Position numbers and translations under genes: made by a program | In this document: positions 7,986 through 16,564 of the stretch, one piece after another | Numbering within the stretch: position 1 is the stretch's first letter | Layout of the letters: each line of letters opens with the position of its first letter | Assembly (NCBI GenBank): GCA_012038135.1 | Contig: JAAVJQ010000007.1 | Span: 152,467-216,466, forward strand | DNA: 64,000 nt | Reading direction: 5' to 3' | DNA from: Salinimicrobium nanhaiense | Lineage (GTDB): Bacteria > Bacteroidota > Bacteroidia > Flavobacteriales > Flavobacteriaceae | Notes under the pieces: generated by a model | What the model was told of the DNA's origin: nothing | Database searches by the model: none | Seen by the model: the letters and a program-made list of their open reading frames with translations, nothing else

Positions 7986-9492
7986 CTATAATTTTTCTGA
8001 ACCTCAGCGGCAGTCGGGTGTAGGTTTGGTATTGATCTTTGCCACCTCTCTCTATCACATTGGGAGGAACCTTTGGGTGGTGGTATTTTATTTCGCATTT
8101 AAGGAGGTTGACCAACGCACCCTTTTCTTTGCCGGTGCAGGCCTAATGTTGTTATTGTTGCTCAGCCTTGCATATAGCATTATATATTTCCTGAATTTCA
8201 AGTTCCACATTGATCAAAAGAACGAGGAATTTGTACTTCAAAAAGGGGTTTTTTCGACAGATGTTATCAATATCCCATTTAGGAAGATCCAGCAGGTCAA
8301 TTTTCGCAGGAATATTTTGCAGCGCATTATTGGAGTATATAGTGTGGTAGTGGAAACAGCAGGGAGTCAGGATAAGGAAGTGGAGATCAGGGCCCTTTCC
8401 GGAGAGAAGGCAAATGCTTTGGCTGATAAACTTATGGCTCATGCCGAAGAAGAAAGAGCTGAAGCTGCTGCAGAAAATTATTTAGATGATTCTGAAGTAA
8501 TGGGCCCGGACTCAACTAAAGCTTTACCGCAATGGGAACATAAAGTGAGTCTTTGGACCCTGGTAAAATTAGGTCTTACTTCAAATTATCTTAGAGGAGT
8601 CGGGATCATTGTAGCTTTTTATTTCACGCTGAGGGAGCAGTTCATGTTCAATGAAGATCTTGCTGCACAAATTCAGGAACCACAGGCATATTTCTCACAG
8701 GGTAAGTATTTTTTTATCATTTTCCTCCTATTGGTGGGGATGTTACTTACAGTTGGGGAGACAGTTGTGAAATATTTCGGACTTCATTTGCAGAAGTACA
8801 AAGATACGCTGCAGGTGGAAATGGGGCTGCGGAATAATACGAAAGTAAATCTTAGAGCCAGCCGAATTCAGTTGCTGCAGGTCCTTACCAATCCAATTCA
8901 GAAGAAGATGGACCTCTTCCAGGTGAAAATTTCCCTGGCGAGTAGTGAGAATGACCTGGAAAAGAACCAAATCAAAATAGTTGGCTTACCACCCCATGTG
9001 GTGGAGCAGGTAAAAGAGTATTTTTACCAGGCAGAAATCCGGGAGAATTTTAAAATTACCCCGAGCAAGTATTTATTGCTTAGAAAAATTTCCCGCGGAC
9101 TTATTCCTTTAGTCGTCATCGCAGTCTTTTTATTTTTCTATGCACAACTGGTTAGCCTTTCCTGGTTTTTGGGAATAGCCTCAGTTTATATTATGCTTTT
9201 CAGTGTATATAATTTCTTCTATTTCAAAAAGCTACAACTGGGAGTTTCTGAAGAGTTTTTGATAAGACATTCCGGCGTGTGGATCCAAAAAGAGGAATAT
9301 CTTGAGATCTTCAGGCTGCAGGCGGTTTCGGTTTCTCAACCTGTTTGGTATAAAAAAAGAGGCCTGGTCAACCTAACTTTTCACTCGGCAGGTGGAGACA
9401 TTAGCTTTCCCATGGTAAAAAAGGTGCAGGTACAGCCTGTTCTTAATTATTTGCTGTATAAGATCGAGGTGACGGAAAAAGCCTGGATGTAG
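7978..9492 (+). CDS. Large membrane protein with repeated bacterial PH domains (YdbT-like)
   Basis: This 504-residue partner of the preceding gene has paired transmembrane segments at about residues 15-75, 205-265 and 370-410. They alternate with three DUF304-type PH modules, each with the F-R-K/R-I-Q-x-V signature (IPFRKIQQVNFRRNILQRI, LRASRIQLLQVLTNPIQKK, LEIFRLQAVSVSQPVWYKK). The start ATG overlaps the previous stop, so translation is coupled. The pair probably forms a complex in the inner membrane. Confidence 0.85.
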   Translation: MPDYNFSEPQRQSGVGLVLIFATSLYHIGRNLWVVVFYFAFKEVDQRTLFFAGAGLMLLLLLSLAYSIIYFLNFKFHIDQKNEEFVLQKGVFSTDVINIPFRKIQQVNFRRNILQRIIGVYSVVVETAGSQDKEVEIRALSGEKANALADKLMAHAEEERAEAAAENYLDDSEVMGPDSTKALPQWEHKVSLWTLVKLGLTSNYLRGVGIIVAFYFTLREQFMFNEDLAAQIQEPQAYFSQGKYFFIIFLLLVGMLLTVGETVVKYFGLHLQKYKDTLQVEMGLRNNTKVNLRASRIQLLQVLTNPIQKKMDLFQVKISLASSENDLEKNQIKIVGLPPHVVEQVKEYFYQAEIRENFKITPSKYLLLRKISRGLIPLVVIAVFLFFYAQLVSLSWFLGIASVYIMLFSVYNFFYFKKLQLGVSEEFLIRHSGVWIQKEEYLEIFRLQAVSVSQPVWYKKRGLVNLTFHSAGGDISFPMVKKVQVQPVLNYLLYKIEVTEKAWM

Positions 9493-9656
9493 AATTTTCT
9501 GAATTTCTTTCTGAAGTATTTATTTTCTGTAGTTTAAGAACAGTAAATTTTACTGTTTTCTCAACATTTTTGAGAGATAAGCCCCTGAAAATTAATTGTT
9601 TAAAATCTTATGTTTTTGCTTTTTTATGATATAACTTTCAGTAAAACCTCAAGCCT

Positions 9657-10205
9657 ATGAAAAAGTTTTACACCATTTTTTTACTAGCGATGACCTTTTT
9701 GTTACTTTATTCATGCAGTGCAGAGGCGATGCAAAGTAAATTGAACGTAGAGGGAGAACACGGTTTTGATTTCCGGGAAAGTAGAACGGCCTGGAAAAAT
9801 CTGAAAAAGGAGAACGGGAATTCGTATGCATATACAATTCTTGAACAATCCTTCACGGGAGAAGGGAGTGAAACTACCATTGAAGTGGAGGAAGGTAAGG
9901 TAAGGGCAAGATTCTATATCGCCTTTATTATTTCTGATGAAGACGGCTCCCAAAGTATTAAAGACCGTTATGAAGAAACCACAAAAAAAGATATTGAAAG
10001 CCATTCTTTAGGGGCACCGCCATTGACTATTGATAATCTTTACAGTACATGCTTATCCAAATATCTTACTGTAGATCATGAGGCTAATGAAGTCTATTTT
10101 GAAACCAATGTGGAGGGAGTAATGATGCTCTGCGGTTTTGTACCGGTGGGTTGCCAGGATGATTGCTACAGAGGCATTAGAATTTCTGAATTCCACTGGA
10201 TGTAG
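9657..10205 (+). CDS. Hypothetical lipoprotein (182 aa)
   Basis: The N-terminus MKKFYTIFLLAMTFLLLYSC is a lipoprotein signal with the cysteine at 20. The mature protein has no domain I can name. It has a mixed alpha/beta composition and a Cys-rich C-terminal part (MLCGFVPVGCQDDCYRG) that may form two disulfides. It is a single-gene unit with its own leader of about 160 bases and a strong shared terminator at its end. Confidence 0.65.
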   Translation: MKKFYTIFLLAMTFLLLYSCSAEAMQSKLNVEGEHGFDFRESRTAWKNLKKENGNSYAYTILEQSFTGEGSETTIEVEEGKVRARFYIAFIISDEDGSQSIKDRYEETTKKDIESHSLGAPPLTIDNLYSTCLSKYLTVDHEANEVYFETNVEGVMMLCGFVPVGCQDDCYRGIRISEFHWM

Positions 10206-10208
10206 AAT

Positions 10209-10247
10209 AAAAAAAGCCACGAGTGCAGTGCAGTCGTGGCTTTTTTT
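10209..10247. terminator. Bidirectional terminator
   Basis: The stem GCCACGA/TCGTGGC (10216-10222 with 10234-10240) is flanked by an A-run on the left and a T-run on the right. It can terminate both the lipoprotein gene on the plus strand and the E1 gene on the minus strand. Confidence 0.9.
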
Positions 10248-10264
10248 ATAATTCAATTTCCGGA

Positions 10265-12679
10265 TTACCTCAACTGAGGGAATTTAGCCGGATTTGCTTC
10301 ATTCATGATCTCGTAAACCTTTTCAAATATGTCTTCTACAGAAGGTTTTGAAAAGTAATCCCCATCTGTTCCATATGCAGGGCGATGATCTTTGGCAGTA
10401 AGCGTTTGCGGCTTACTGTCAAGATATTTCCATGCGTCCTGCTCTTCCATGATTTTCTGGATGATAAAGGCTGAAGCTCCTCCCGGTACGTCTTCATCAA
10501 TAATAAGCAATCGGTTGGTTTTCGCCACACTCTTAACAATATCCTGATTGAGGTCAAATGGCAGTAAAGATTGTACATCTATTACCTCTGCATCAATTCC
10601 AACTTCCAGGAGTTCCTTCGCGGCCTGCTCTACCAGTCTTAATGTAGATCCATAAGAAACAAGAGTAATGTCTGCTCCCTCTTTTAAAGTTTCAACCACT
10701 CCTAAAGCTGTCTTGAATTCTCCCAAATTATTCGGCATTTTCTCCTTGAGACGGTATCCGTTTAGAGATTCAATAACAAGTGCGGGTTCATCGCTTTCCA
10801 GCAGCGTATTATAAAATCCGGCGGCTTTGGTCATGTTGCGGGGCACCAATACGTGAATACCACGAATAAGGTTGAGGATTCCACCCATTGGAGAACCGCT
10901 GTGCCAGATCCCTTCAAGCCTGTGGCCTCGGGTTCTGATAATAAGCGGAGCCTTTTGTTTTCCTTTTGTTCTGTATTGGAGAGTAGCTAAATCGTCACTC
11001 ATGATCTGCAGAGAATAGAGCAAATAATCCAGGTACTGGATTTCTGCGATAGGGCGTAAGCCTCTCATGGCCATTCCAATTCCCTGTCCCAGGATGGTAG
11101 CTTCGCGAATTCCGGTATCGGCAATTCTAAGCTCCCCATATTTTTCCTGAAGACCTTCAAGTCCCTGGTTCACGTCTCCAATCTCACCGGTATCCTCTCC
11201 AAAAATGAGCGTTTCGGGATATTTTTCAAAGATCTTGTCAAAGTTGTCACGCAGAATTAATCTTGCATCGACATCTTCGGCATTATCATCATAGGTTGGT
11301 GCAACCGGATCTATTTTTAAGGCGTTAAATTGAGAACCGCTGTACAGGTGGCTGCTATATTGAGGCTGAATGGCTTTTCTATAGCTTTCGATCCAGCTGA
11401 TCAATTCATTCTTAGCTGCTGAATCCTCTCCTATTAAATATCTTAAGGCCTTTCGTGCGGTAGCCAAAAGGTCTCTTTTTAAAGGTTCTCTGTTTTCAGA
11501 AATTTCCTTTCTAAGCTGAAGTATAAAATCCTTTTTTGAACTTGCAGCTGCTACTTTATCCAAGTGCGGAAGTAGTTTTTGTGCTTCCTGTTTTACCGGT
11601 TCGCCATGAGCTTCCCAGGCAGCTTTCTTACCATCACGTACCAGTTTTTTGATCTCTTTCTCGATCTCCTGGAGCTCCTCGTCTGTGGCGATATTTGTCT
11701 CGATCATCCACTCACGCATCTTCACATTACAATCGTATTCTCTTTCCCACTGCAATCTTTCTTCGCTCTTATATCGTTCATGAGAACCGGAGGTGGAGTG
11801 ACCCTGTGGCTGAGTTAATTGCTGCACGTGGATCAACACAGGAATATGTTCTTCCCGAGCCAGTTTACTGGCTTGTTCATAGGTTTCAATAAGTGCAGGA
11901 TAATCCCAGCCGTTTACTGTAAAGATCTCGTAGCCGTTATTTTCTCCGGCATCTCTTTGAAACCCTTTTAGAACTTCAGATATATTTTCTTTAGTAGTCT
12001 GGTGTCTTGCATGAACCGAAATTCCGTATTCATCGTCCCAAACATTGATCACCATAGGCACCTGAAGCACTCCGGCCGCATTAATGGTTTCCCAGAACAG
12101 ACCTTCAGAAGTACTGGCATTTCCAATGGTTCCCCAGGCAATTTCATTTCCTTTATTAGAAAAATTTTCAGCGTTTATGCCTTCAATATTTCTGTAGATC
12201 TTGGAAGCCTGAGCCAGACCCAATAGTCTTGGCATTTGTCCGGCAGTTGGAGAAATATCTGCACTGGAATTCTTTTGCTGCATAAGATTCTTCCAGGTTC
12301 CGTCTTCATTTAAGCTATGAGTGGCGAAATGACCTCCCATTTGCCTACCTGCAGAACTTGGTTCCTGTTCTATATCTGTAGTGGCATATAAGCCGGCAAA
12401 AAACTGCTGAATATTAAGGGCGCCAATGGCCATCATGAACGTTTGGTCCCTGTAATAACCCGACCTAAAATCACCATTTTGGAATACCTTAGCCCATGCC
12501 AGTTGAGGCACTTCTTTCCCATCACCAAATATCCCGAACTTTGCTTTTCCTGTAAGCACTTCGCGTCTTCCTAAAAGACTACATTCCCGGCTGGTCACGG
12601 CGAGCTTATAGTCGGTTAAAACCTGCTCCTTAAAATCTTCAAAAGAAATAGCACTTTTCGAGGACGTTTCACTCTGCAT
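10265..12679 (-). CDS. 2-oxo-acid dehydrogenase E1, alpha and beta subunits fused
   Basis: In this 804-residue protein, the N-terminal half (about 1-390) is an E1 alpha with the ThDP/Mg region GNASTSEG...VWDDEYGIS. The C-terminal half (about 440-804) is an E1 beta with FGEDTGEIGDVNQGLEGL, the conserved GIREATILGQGIGMAMRG and the transketolase C-terminal segment. It is the dehydrogenase component of a branched-chain-type or related 2-oxo-acid dehydrogenase complex, which would pair with an E2 and E3 encoded elsewhere. The fused form is common in Bacteroidota. The gene is single and has its own promoter. The exact substrate (branched-chain 2-oxo acids, pyruvate or 2-oxoglutarate) is not certain from sequence. 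Confidence 0.88.
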   Translation of the reverse strand: MQSETSSKSAISFEDFKEQVLTDYKLAVTSRECSLLGRREVLTGKAKFGIFGDGKEVPQLAWAKVFQNGDFRSGYYRDQTFMMAIGALNIQQFFAGLYATTDIEQEPSSAGRQMGGHFATHSLNEDGTWKNLMQQKNSSADISPTAGQMPRLLGLAQASKIYRNIEGINAENFSNKGNEIAWGTIGNASTSEGLFWETINAAGVLQVPMVINVWDDEYGISVHARHQTTKENISEVLKGFQRDAGENNGYEIFTVNGWDYPALIETYEQASKLAREEHIPVLIHVQQLTQPQGHSTSGSHERYKSEERLQWEREYDCNVKMREWMIETNIATDEELQEIEKEIKKLVRDGKKAAWEAHGEPVKQEAQKLLPHLDKVAAASSKKDFILQLRKEISENREPLKRDLLATARKALRYLIGEDSAAKNELISWIESYRKAIQPQYSSHLYSGSQFNALKIDPVAPTYDDNAEDVDARLILRDNFDKIFEKYPETLIFGEDTGEIGDVNQGLEGLQEKYGELRIADTGIREATILGQGIGMAMRGLRPIAEIQYLDYLLYSLQIMSDDLATLQYRTKGKQKAPLIIRTRGHRLEGIWHSGSPMGGILNLIRGIHVLVPRNMTKAAGFYNTLLESDEPALVIESLNGYRLKEKMPNNLGEFKTALGVVETLKEGADITLVSYGSTLRLVEQAAKELLEVGIDAEVIDVQSLLPFDLNQDIVKSVAKTNRLLIIDEDVPGGASAFIIQKIMEEQDAWKYLDSKPQTLTAKDHRPAYGTDGDYFSKPSVEDIFEKVYEIMNEANPAKFPQLR

Positions 12680-12700
12680 AATACGTGTTTATAATTACCA

Positions 12701-12731
12701 CAAATGTAACCAAAACAATGATCATTTACAA
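12701..12731 (-). promoter_or_regulatory. Promoter of the fused E1 gene
   Basis: Read on the minus strand, a TTG (12731-12729) is followed after 20 bases by TACATTTG (12708-12701). This matches the Bacteroidota TTG-N20-TAnnTTTG promoter. The expected start of transcription is about 15-20 bases before the ATG. Confidence 0.7.
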
Positions 12732-12843
12732 TTCAGTAAAATAGATTTAAATTCCATTTATCGCAGACAAAGAGCTATTAAAGTGCGAAAATTTTAAAAC
12801 GCAATCGTTTTAGTGCAAGTGACCTATGGAAAATGATATTTTA

Positions 12844-15657
12844 TTAGAACCAGTTTCGCGTAAATAGTTTTGTAAGAGAAGGAAAATCAAGAGTGGCTAT
12901 AAATCTTATTTTTTGATCATAATTGCCGTCATTGAATTCCCATCCTTCACTGGAGTGCACGGGGAAGAAAATTTCGAAGTGGTTCTGTACAAGGCTTAAT
13001 CTTATACCGGAGTCATAGAGAAGTTTGGCATCTTTATTCTTGTTCTTGACCAACCCTACATCACTATAGGCATAGATCCATTTCCAAAGGGTGAAACTTC
13101 CGTTTACGGTAGTGATCCATTGGTTTGCAAATTCCGGCTCCAGCATAGATTTAAATCCGCCTTCGGCAAGAATGACCTGCTGACTAAATATTCCGCTGGT
13201 TTCGCTTCTTCCGTAGTAATCATAGTCGAACAAATAGTCTGTAGGACGGTCGAGAGCAAAACTAAAGTAATCTGAATCGGGTAAATCATTATAAAGGAAT
13301 GCGCCTCCAAAAAAGCGTAGACTTATCTGACGGTCATTTTTCAGGAGGTACCGGTAATCTATCGTTAACGAAGATTTACCAAACTGCTCTGCCACCTGGA
13401 AATCAATGTTACCCGCGAGATGGGTGACAAGGCCGGGATTGCTGTAACTGTAGTTGATGTTGAACACATTATAATCTGCCACTTCCAAGGGTACAGCAGG
13501 ATCTTCATCACGAAATACGTTTACATTTCTAACAAGGACCCTTTCTGTACGGGCATTTCTCATATAGGAGTTCCTAAAATACAGACCAAAGAAAGGAGTC
13601 AATCTTTGGTACATGAGGCCATAGCCATAGGAAAAACGGCTTCCGCTAATTCCGTAGTTGACCATATAGAGATTTTCGTCTTCAACAAAAATTTGATGAG
13701 ATAGTCCTGCACTTCCCACCAGGGTTTGACTTCTTGATCCATACTGCGGTGAAATGTCATAGGTGAAGTTGCGATCCAGAACAGTTTTATTGTGCATGCG
13801 CAGTCCTAATGCCAGCCCGTCATAAAGGTTGTACTCAAATGCAGGCATAAAGAAAACCTGTTGATACCGGGGATTCTCCACATCTTTAAATAGCCTGAAT
13901 TGTAGTGGCTTGTTTATTATGCCTCCTACAGTACGAAAATTATTTCTTGGATTGATCTCCGGGACAATTCCTTCATAGTTAAGAGCCACAGTTTTTACCC
14001 TTTTTGAAGGGATATACACGCTAGGCGCATCCCGCGTATTTTCGATCCAGGTTTTATAGACAATTTCATCATCATTAAGACCATAAACCGGTACCGGGGC
14101 TTCTGTCCCCGATTTATTTTTGACAGTGATCTTAAGGGAATCACCCTCTCTGGAAACTGTTCCTATTTTAAAATCCATTTTAGCATTCGAATCGACATAG
14201 TCGTCAAAAAACCACTGAATGTCTTTTTCCGTATTGTTGGAAAGGATCTTTTGAAATTCTGAAGCAGTTGCCGGTTTGAGTTTATTCCTGGTATAAAATT
14301 CCTTAATGGAGTGAGGAACAGTTGTATCCTCTAGAAAATAGTCCAGATATTTAAGTCCCACCCCGGCTTTAAAAGGATTAGCAATAGTCTTGTTAAATTT
14401 CATCAACGAATCCTGCGGAGTTGTTAGAGGCTGGTCCAAATGCTGTCTCGCCACGAAAAGGTACATGAGAGCATATTTATCATTAAACTCCAGAGTGGAA
14501 GCATGAAACCAGCGGATTCCAAAAACATCGCTAAGACTGCCCAGCAACTTAAGGTCTGGGTAAAATTCATCGATATATTCCATCATCAGGTAAACCTGGA
14601 TGCCATCATAGACCCATTTATCTTTCCTGGGGTTGAGCATCAATGTATTTTCCAGGTAATTTCCGGTGAGGGTTTTTAACTGCTTCAATTCATACCCGAA
14701 GCCTTCGGGGAAAGGCCGCAAAAACTTCGGAAGCTGGTTAAGTCCATACACAGGATTAGAAGCATAATCTTCCTGAGTAGACAGCAGGTACCGGTGGGGA
14801 TAACTGCCCAGGTTCTCCTGAAGGAAATCCATAACCCGGGAAACAAAAAAAGATTTCATGGCAGGATTTAACCCGTCATCTGAAATGTTGGTGAGAACAT
14901 TGACACTCTCCGCCCCAAAATCCTCAAAGATCACCTCTTTGGTTAGATGCAGCTCTGTATCTATTCTTTCACTGCCTGTAAGATGAACAACTTTTTTACC
15001 GTCTTCCACCTTCATGCTTTCAATTTTCAGGGCCGAAATAGGAGCGAGGTTCACAGGTACCGTCAATTTTATATCCAGTTCCAGTTTAGGAATAAAGAGA
15101 TCATTCATGTTCTTATGACTGTGAACCTGCCAGCCATCCCGGTAAACCCCCGGAACTATGAACCAGTATCTCAGCTTGTAATTTCCCCGGTTATGGTATC
15201 CATACCTCGTGAATTCTTCACTGGGTAATTTCACGTTATAATTCAAGTGGATCTTATATTTTTCCTGGGGTGGAATGGGAGCATGAGGAAGTACACGAAT
15301 AAGATCTGGATGATCCTTTACCCTTTCCCACCGAATGGCATCAAAAGATTCCCCGGTTACAGAGTTTATTGTTGTTGCACCACGTTTTTCCTGCCGTGCA
15401 AAATGAAAATTGCGGTCATAATCTTCAAAAAAACGTTGAGCCAACGGAGTTCGCGTATCCGAAAATGCATTTATCCAGTCGCTAAGGTAGATTTCCCTAA
15501 GAGTGTCCTGGCTTGTATTATGATAGTCGATCGTTTCCTGAATATACAGGGACTTTATCGAATCTGTTAATTCTGCTTTTACAGAAACATTATGCTGCCC
15601 GTAAAGCGGAAAGCACAGGAGTATTATGAGGGGGAGAAATAAGAAATTTTTATTCAA
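12844..15657 (-). CDS. Outer-membrane protein with degenerate M1-type peptidase domain and C-terminal beta-barrel
   Basis: This 937-residue protein has a signal peptide (MNKNFLFLPLIILLCFPLYG). About residues 22-520 follow the layout of M1 aminopeptidases (an N-terminal beta domain, then a gluzincin-like domain). However, the exopeptidase motif region reads NPVYGLNQLPKF and the zinc site reads TGNYL (331-335), followed by DKWVYDGIQVYLMMEY instead of HEXXH and NEG. The metal ligands are therefore lost. About residues 590-937 are rich in alternating aromatic and polar strands and end in Phe, as expected for an outer-membrane barrel. The gene stands alone. Likely roles are binding or translocation at the outer membrane, not proteolysis. 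The M1 assignment is by pattern only. Confidence 0.65.
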   Translation of the reverse strand: MNKNFLFLPLIILLCFPLYGQHNVSVKAELTDSIKSLYIQETIDYHNTSQDTLREIYLSDWINAFSDTRTPLAQRFFEDYDRNFHFARQEKRGATTINSVTGESFDAIRWERVKDHPDLIRVLPHAPIPPQEKYKIHLNYNVKLPSEEFTRYGYHNRGNYKLRYWFIVPGVYRDGWQVHSHKNMNDLFIPKLELDIKLTVPVNLAPISALKIESMKVEDGKKVVHLTGSERIDTELHLTKEVIFEDFGAESVNVLTNISDDGLNPAMKSFFVSRVMDFLQENLGSYPHRYLLSTQEDYASNPVYGLNQLPKFLRPFPEGFGYELKQLKTLTGNYLENTLMLNPRKDKWVYDGIQVYLMMEYIDEFYPDLKLLGSLSDVFGIRWFHASTLEFNDKYALMYLFVARQHLDQPLTTPQDSLMKFNKTIANPFKAGVGLKYLDYFLEDTTVPHSIKEFYTRNKLKPATASEFQKILSNNTEKDIQWFFDDYVDSNAKMDFKIGTVSREGDSLKITVKNKSGTEAPVPVYGLNDDEIVYKTWIENTRDAPSVYIPSKRVKTVALNYEGIVPEINPRNNFRTVGGIINKPLQFRLFKDVENPRYQQVFFMPAFEYNLYDGLALGLRMHNKTVLDRNFTYDISPQYGSRSQTLVGSAGLSHQIFVEDENLYMVNYGISGSRFSYGYGLMYQRLTPFFGLYFRNSYMRNARTERVLVRNVNVFRDEDPAVPLEVADYNVFNINYSYSNPGLVTHLAGNIDFQVAEQFGKSSLTIDYRYLLKNDRQISLRFFGGAFLYNDLPDSDYFSFALDRPTDYLFDYDYYGRSETSGIFSQQVILAEGGFKSMLEPEFANQWITTVNGSFTLWKWIYAYSDVGLVKNKNKDAKLLYDSGIRLSLVQNHFEIFFPVHSSEGWEFNDGNYDQKIRFIATLDFPSLTKLFTRNWF

Positions 15658-15801
15658 CTTAAATGGTAGGTAGATAGGGTTTAACTTAGAACGTATTTGT
15701 GCTGCAAGATATTATTCCAATCAAGATTTCTGCGAATATTAATATTAATTTAGTACGGGAAATTTAAATAAAATTTTGTCTGGCTGCCACCACTTAAAGA
15801 T

Positions 15802-15836
15802 AAAAAACACCAACAGCCTTAAAAAAGGCCGTTGTG
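15802..15836 (-). terminator. Terminator of the uvrA-LOG transcript
   Basis: On the minus strand, CAACGGCCTT pairs with AAGGCTGTTG through a four-base loop and is followed after two or three bases by a T-run. The site lies just behind the LOG-family gene. Confidence 0.75.
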
Positions 15837-15858
15837 TAATTTCTTTGGTTTTGTAATA

Positions 15859-16548
15859 CTAGAAATTTGGACTAAGATTATATTCGTCATAGAATTTATC
15901 TAAGATCTCTATGACCTCATCGGCTGTATCTACCACCTGCAATATGTCAATGTCTCCGGCACTAATATTCTGAAAGCTATCCAGCAAGGTGGTTCGAACC
16001 CAGTCGATTAGGCCGCTCCAGAATTCTCTACCCACCAGTACTATTGGAAATTTATCGATCTTGTTGGTTTGGATCAGGGTAATCGCCTCAAAAAGTTCAT
16101 CTAAAGTCCCAAATCCTCCCGGCATAACCACAAAACCCTGTGAATATTTCACGAACATTACTTTCCTAACAAAGAAGTAGTCAAAATTGATATTTTTATC
16201 GCTGTCTATATAAGGGTTGTCATGTTGTTCAAAAGGAAGATGAATGTTTAGTCCTACCGAAGTTCCACCTGCAAGATGAGCTCCTTTATTTCCTGCTTCC
16301 ATCACTCCCGGCCCACCTCCTGTAATGATCCCGTAGCCATGTTCTACGATCTTTTTTGCTACCTCTTCGGTAAGCTTGTAATATTTATGATCGGGCTTGG
16401 TACGTGCAGATCCAAAAATGGAAACACAGGGACCAATCTGACTTAATTTTTCATAACCGTTTACAAATTCTCCCATGATCTTAAAGATCGCCCAGGAGTC
16501 ATTTGTTTTTATTTCATTCCAACCTTTGTTTCTTGTTTCTGTTCTCAT
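15859..16548 (-). CDS. LOG-family protein (TIGR00730 type)
   Basis: The 229-residue protein has a Rossmann-like lysine-decarboxylase/LOG fold. It shows SIFGSARTKPDH, GYGIITGGGPGVMEAGNKGA and the catalytic signature MPGGFGTLDELFE (PGGxGTxxE). Enzymes of this family remove ribose 5-phosphate from nucleoside monophosphates (cytokinin-type or AMP/GMP substrates). The older annotation as lysine decarboxylase is wrong for the group. The gene lies 16 bases after uvrA on the same strand, so it is probably co-transcribed, and a terminator follows it. Confidence 0.85.
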   Translation of the reverse strand: MRTETRNKGWNEIKTNDSWAIFKIMGEFVNGYEKLSQIGPCVSIFGSARTKPDHKYYKLTEEVAKKIVEHGYGIITGGGPGVMEAGNKGAHLAGGTSVGLNIHLPFEQHDNPYIDSDKNINFDYFFVRKVMFVKYSQGFVVMPGGFGTLDELFEAITLIQTNKIDKFPIVLVGREFWSGLIDWVRTTLLDSFQNISAGDIDILQVVDTADEVIEILDKFYDEYNLSPNF

Positions 16549-16564
16549 ATAAAATTAATTGCGG

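Noticed and set aside
10265..12679. Frameshift or assembly fusion of two E1 genes
   Set aside because: The frame is continuous and a fused alpha/beta E1 of this length is a regular form in Bacteroidota.
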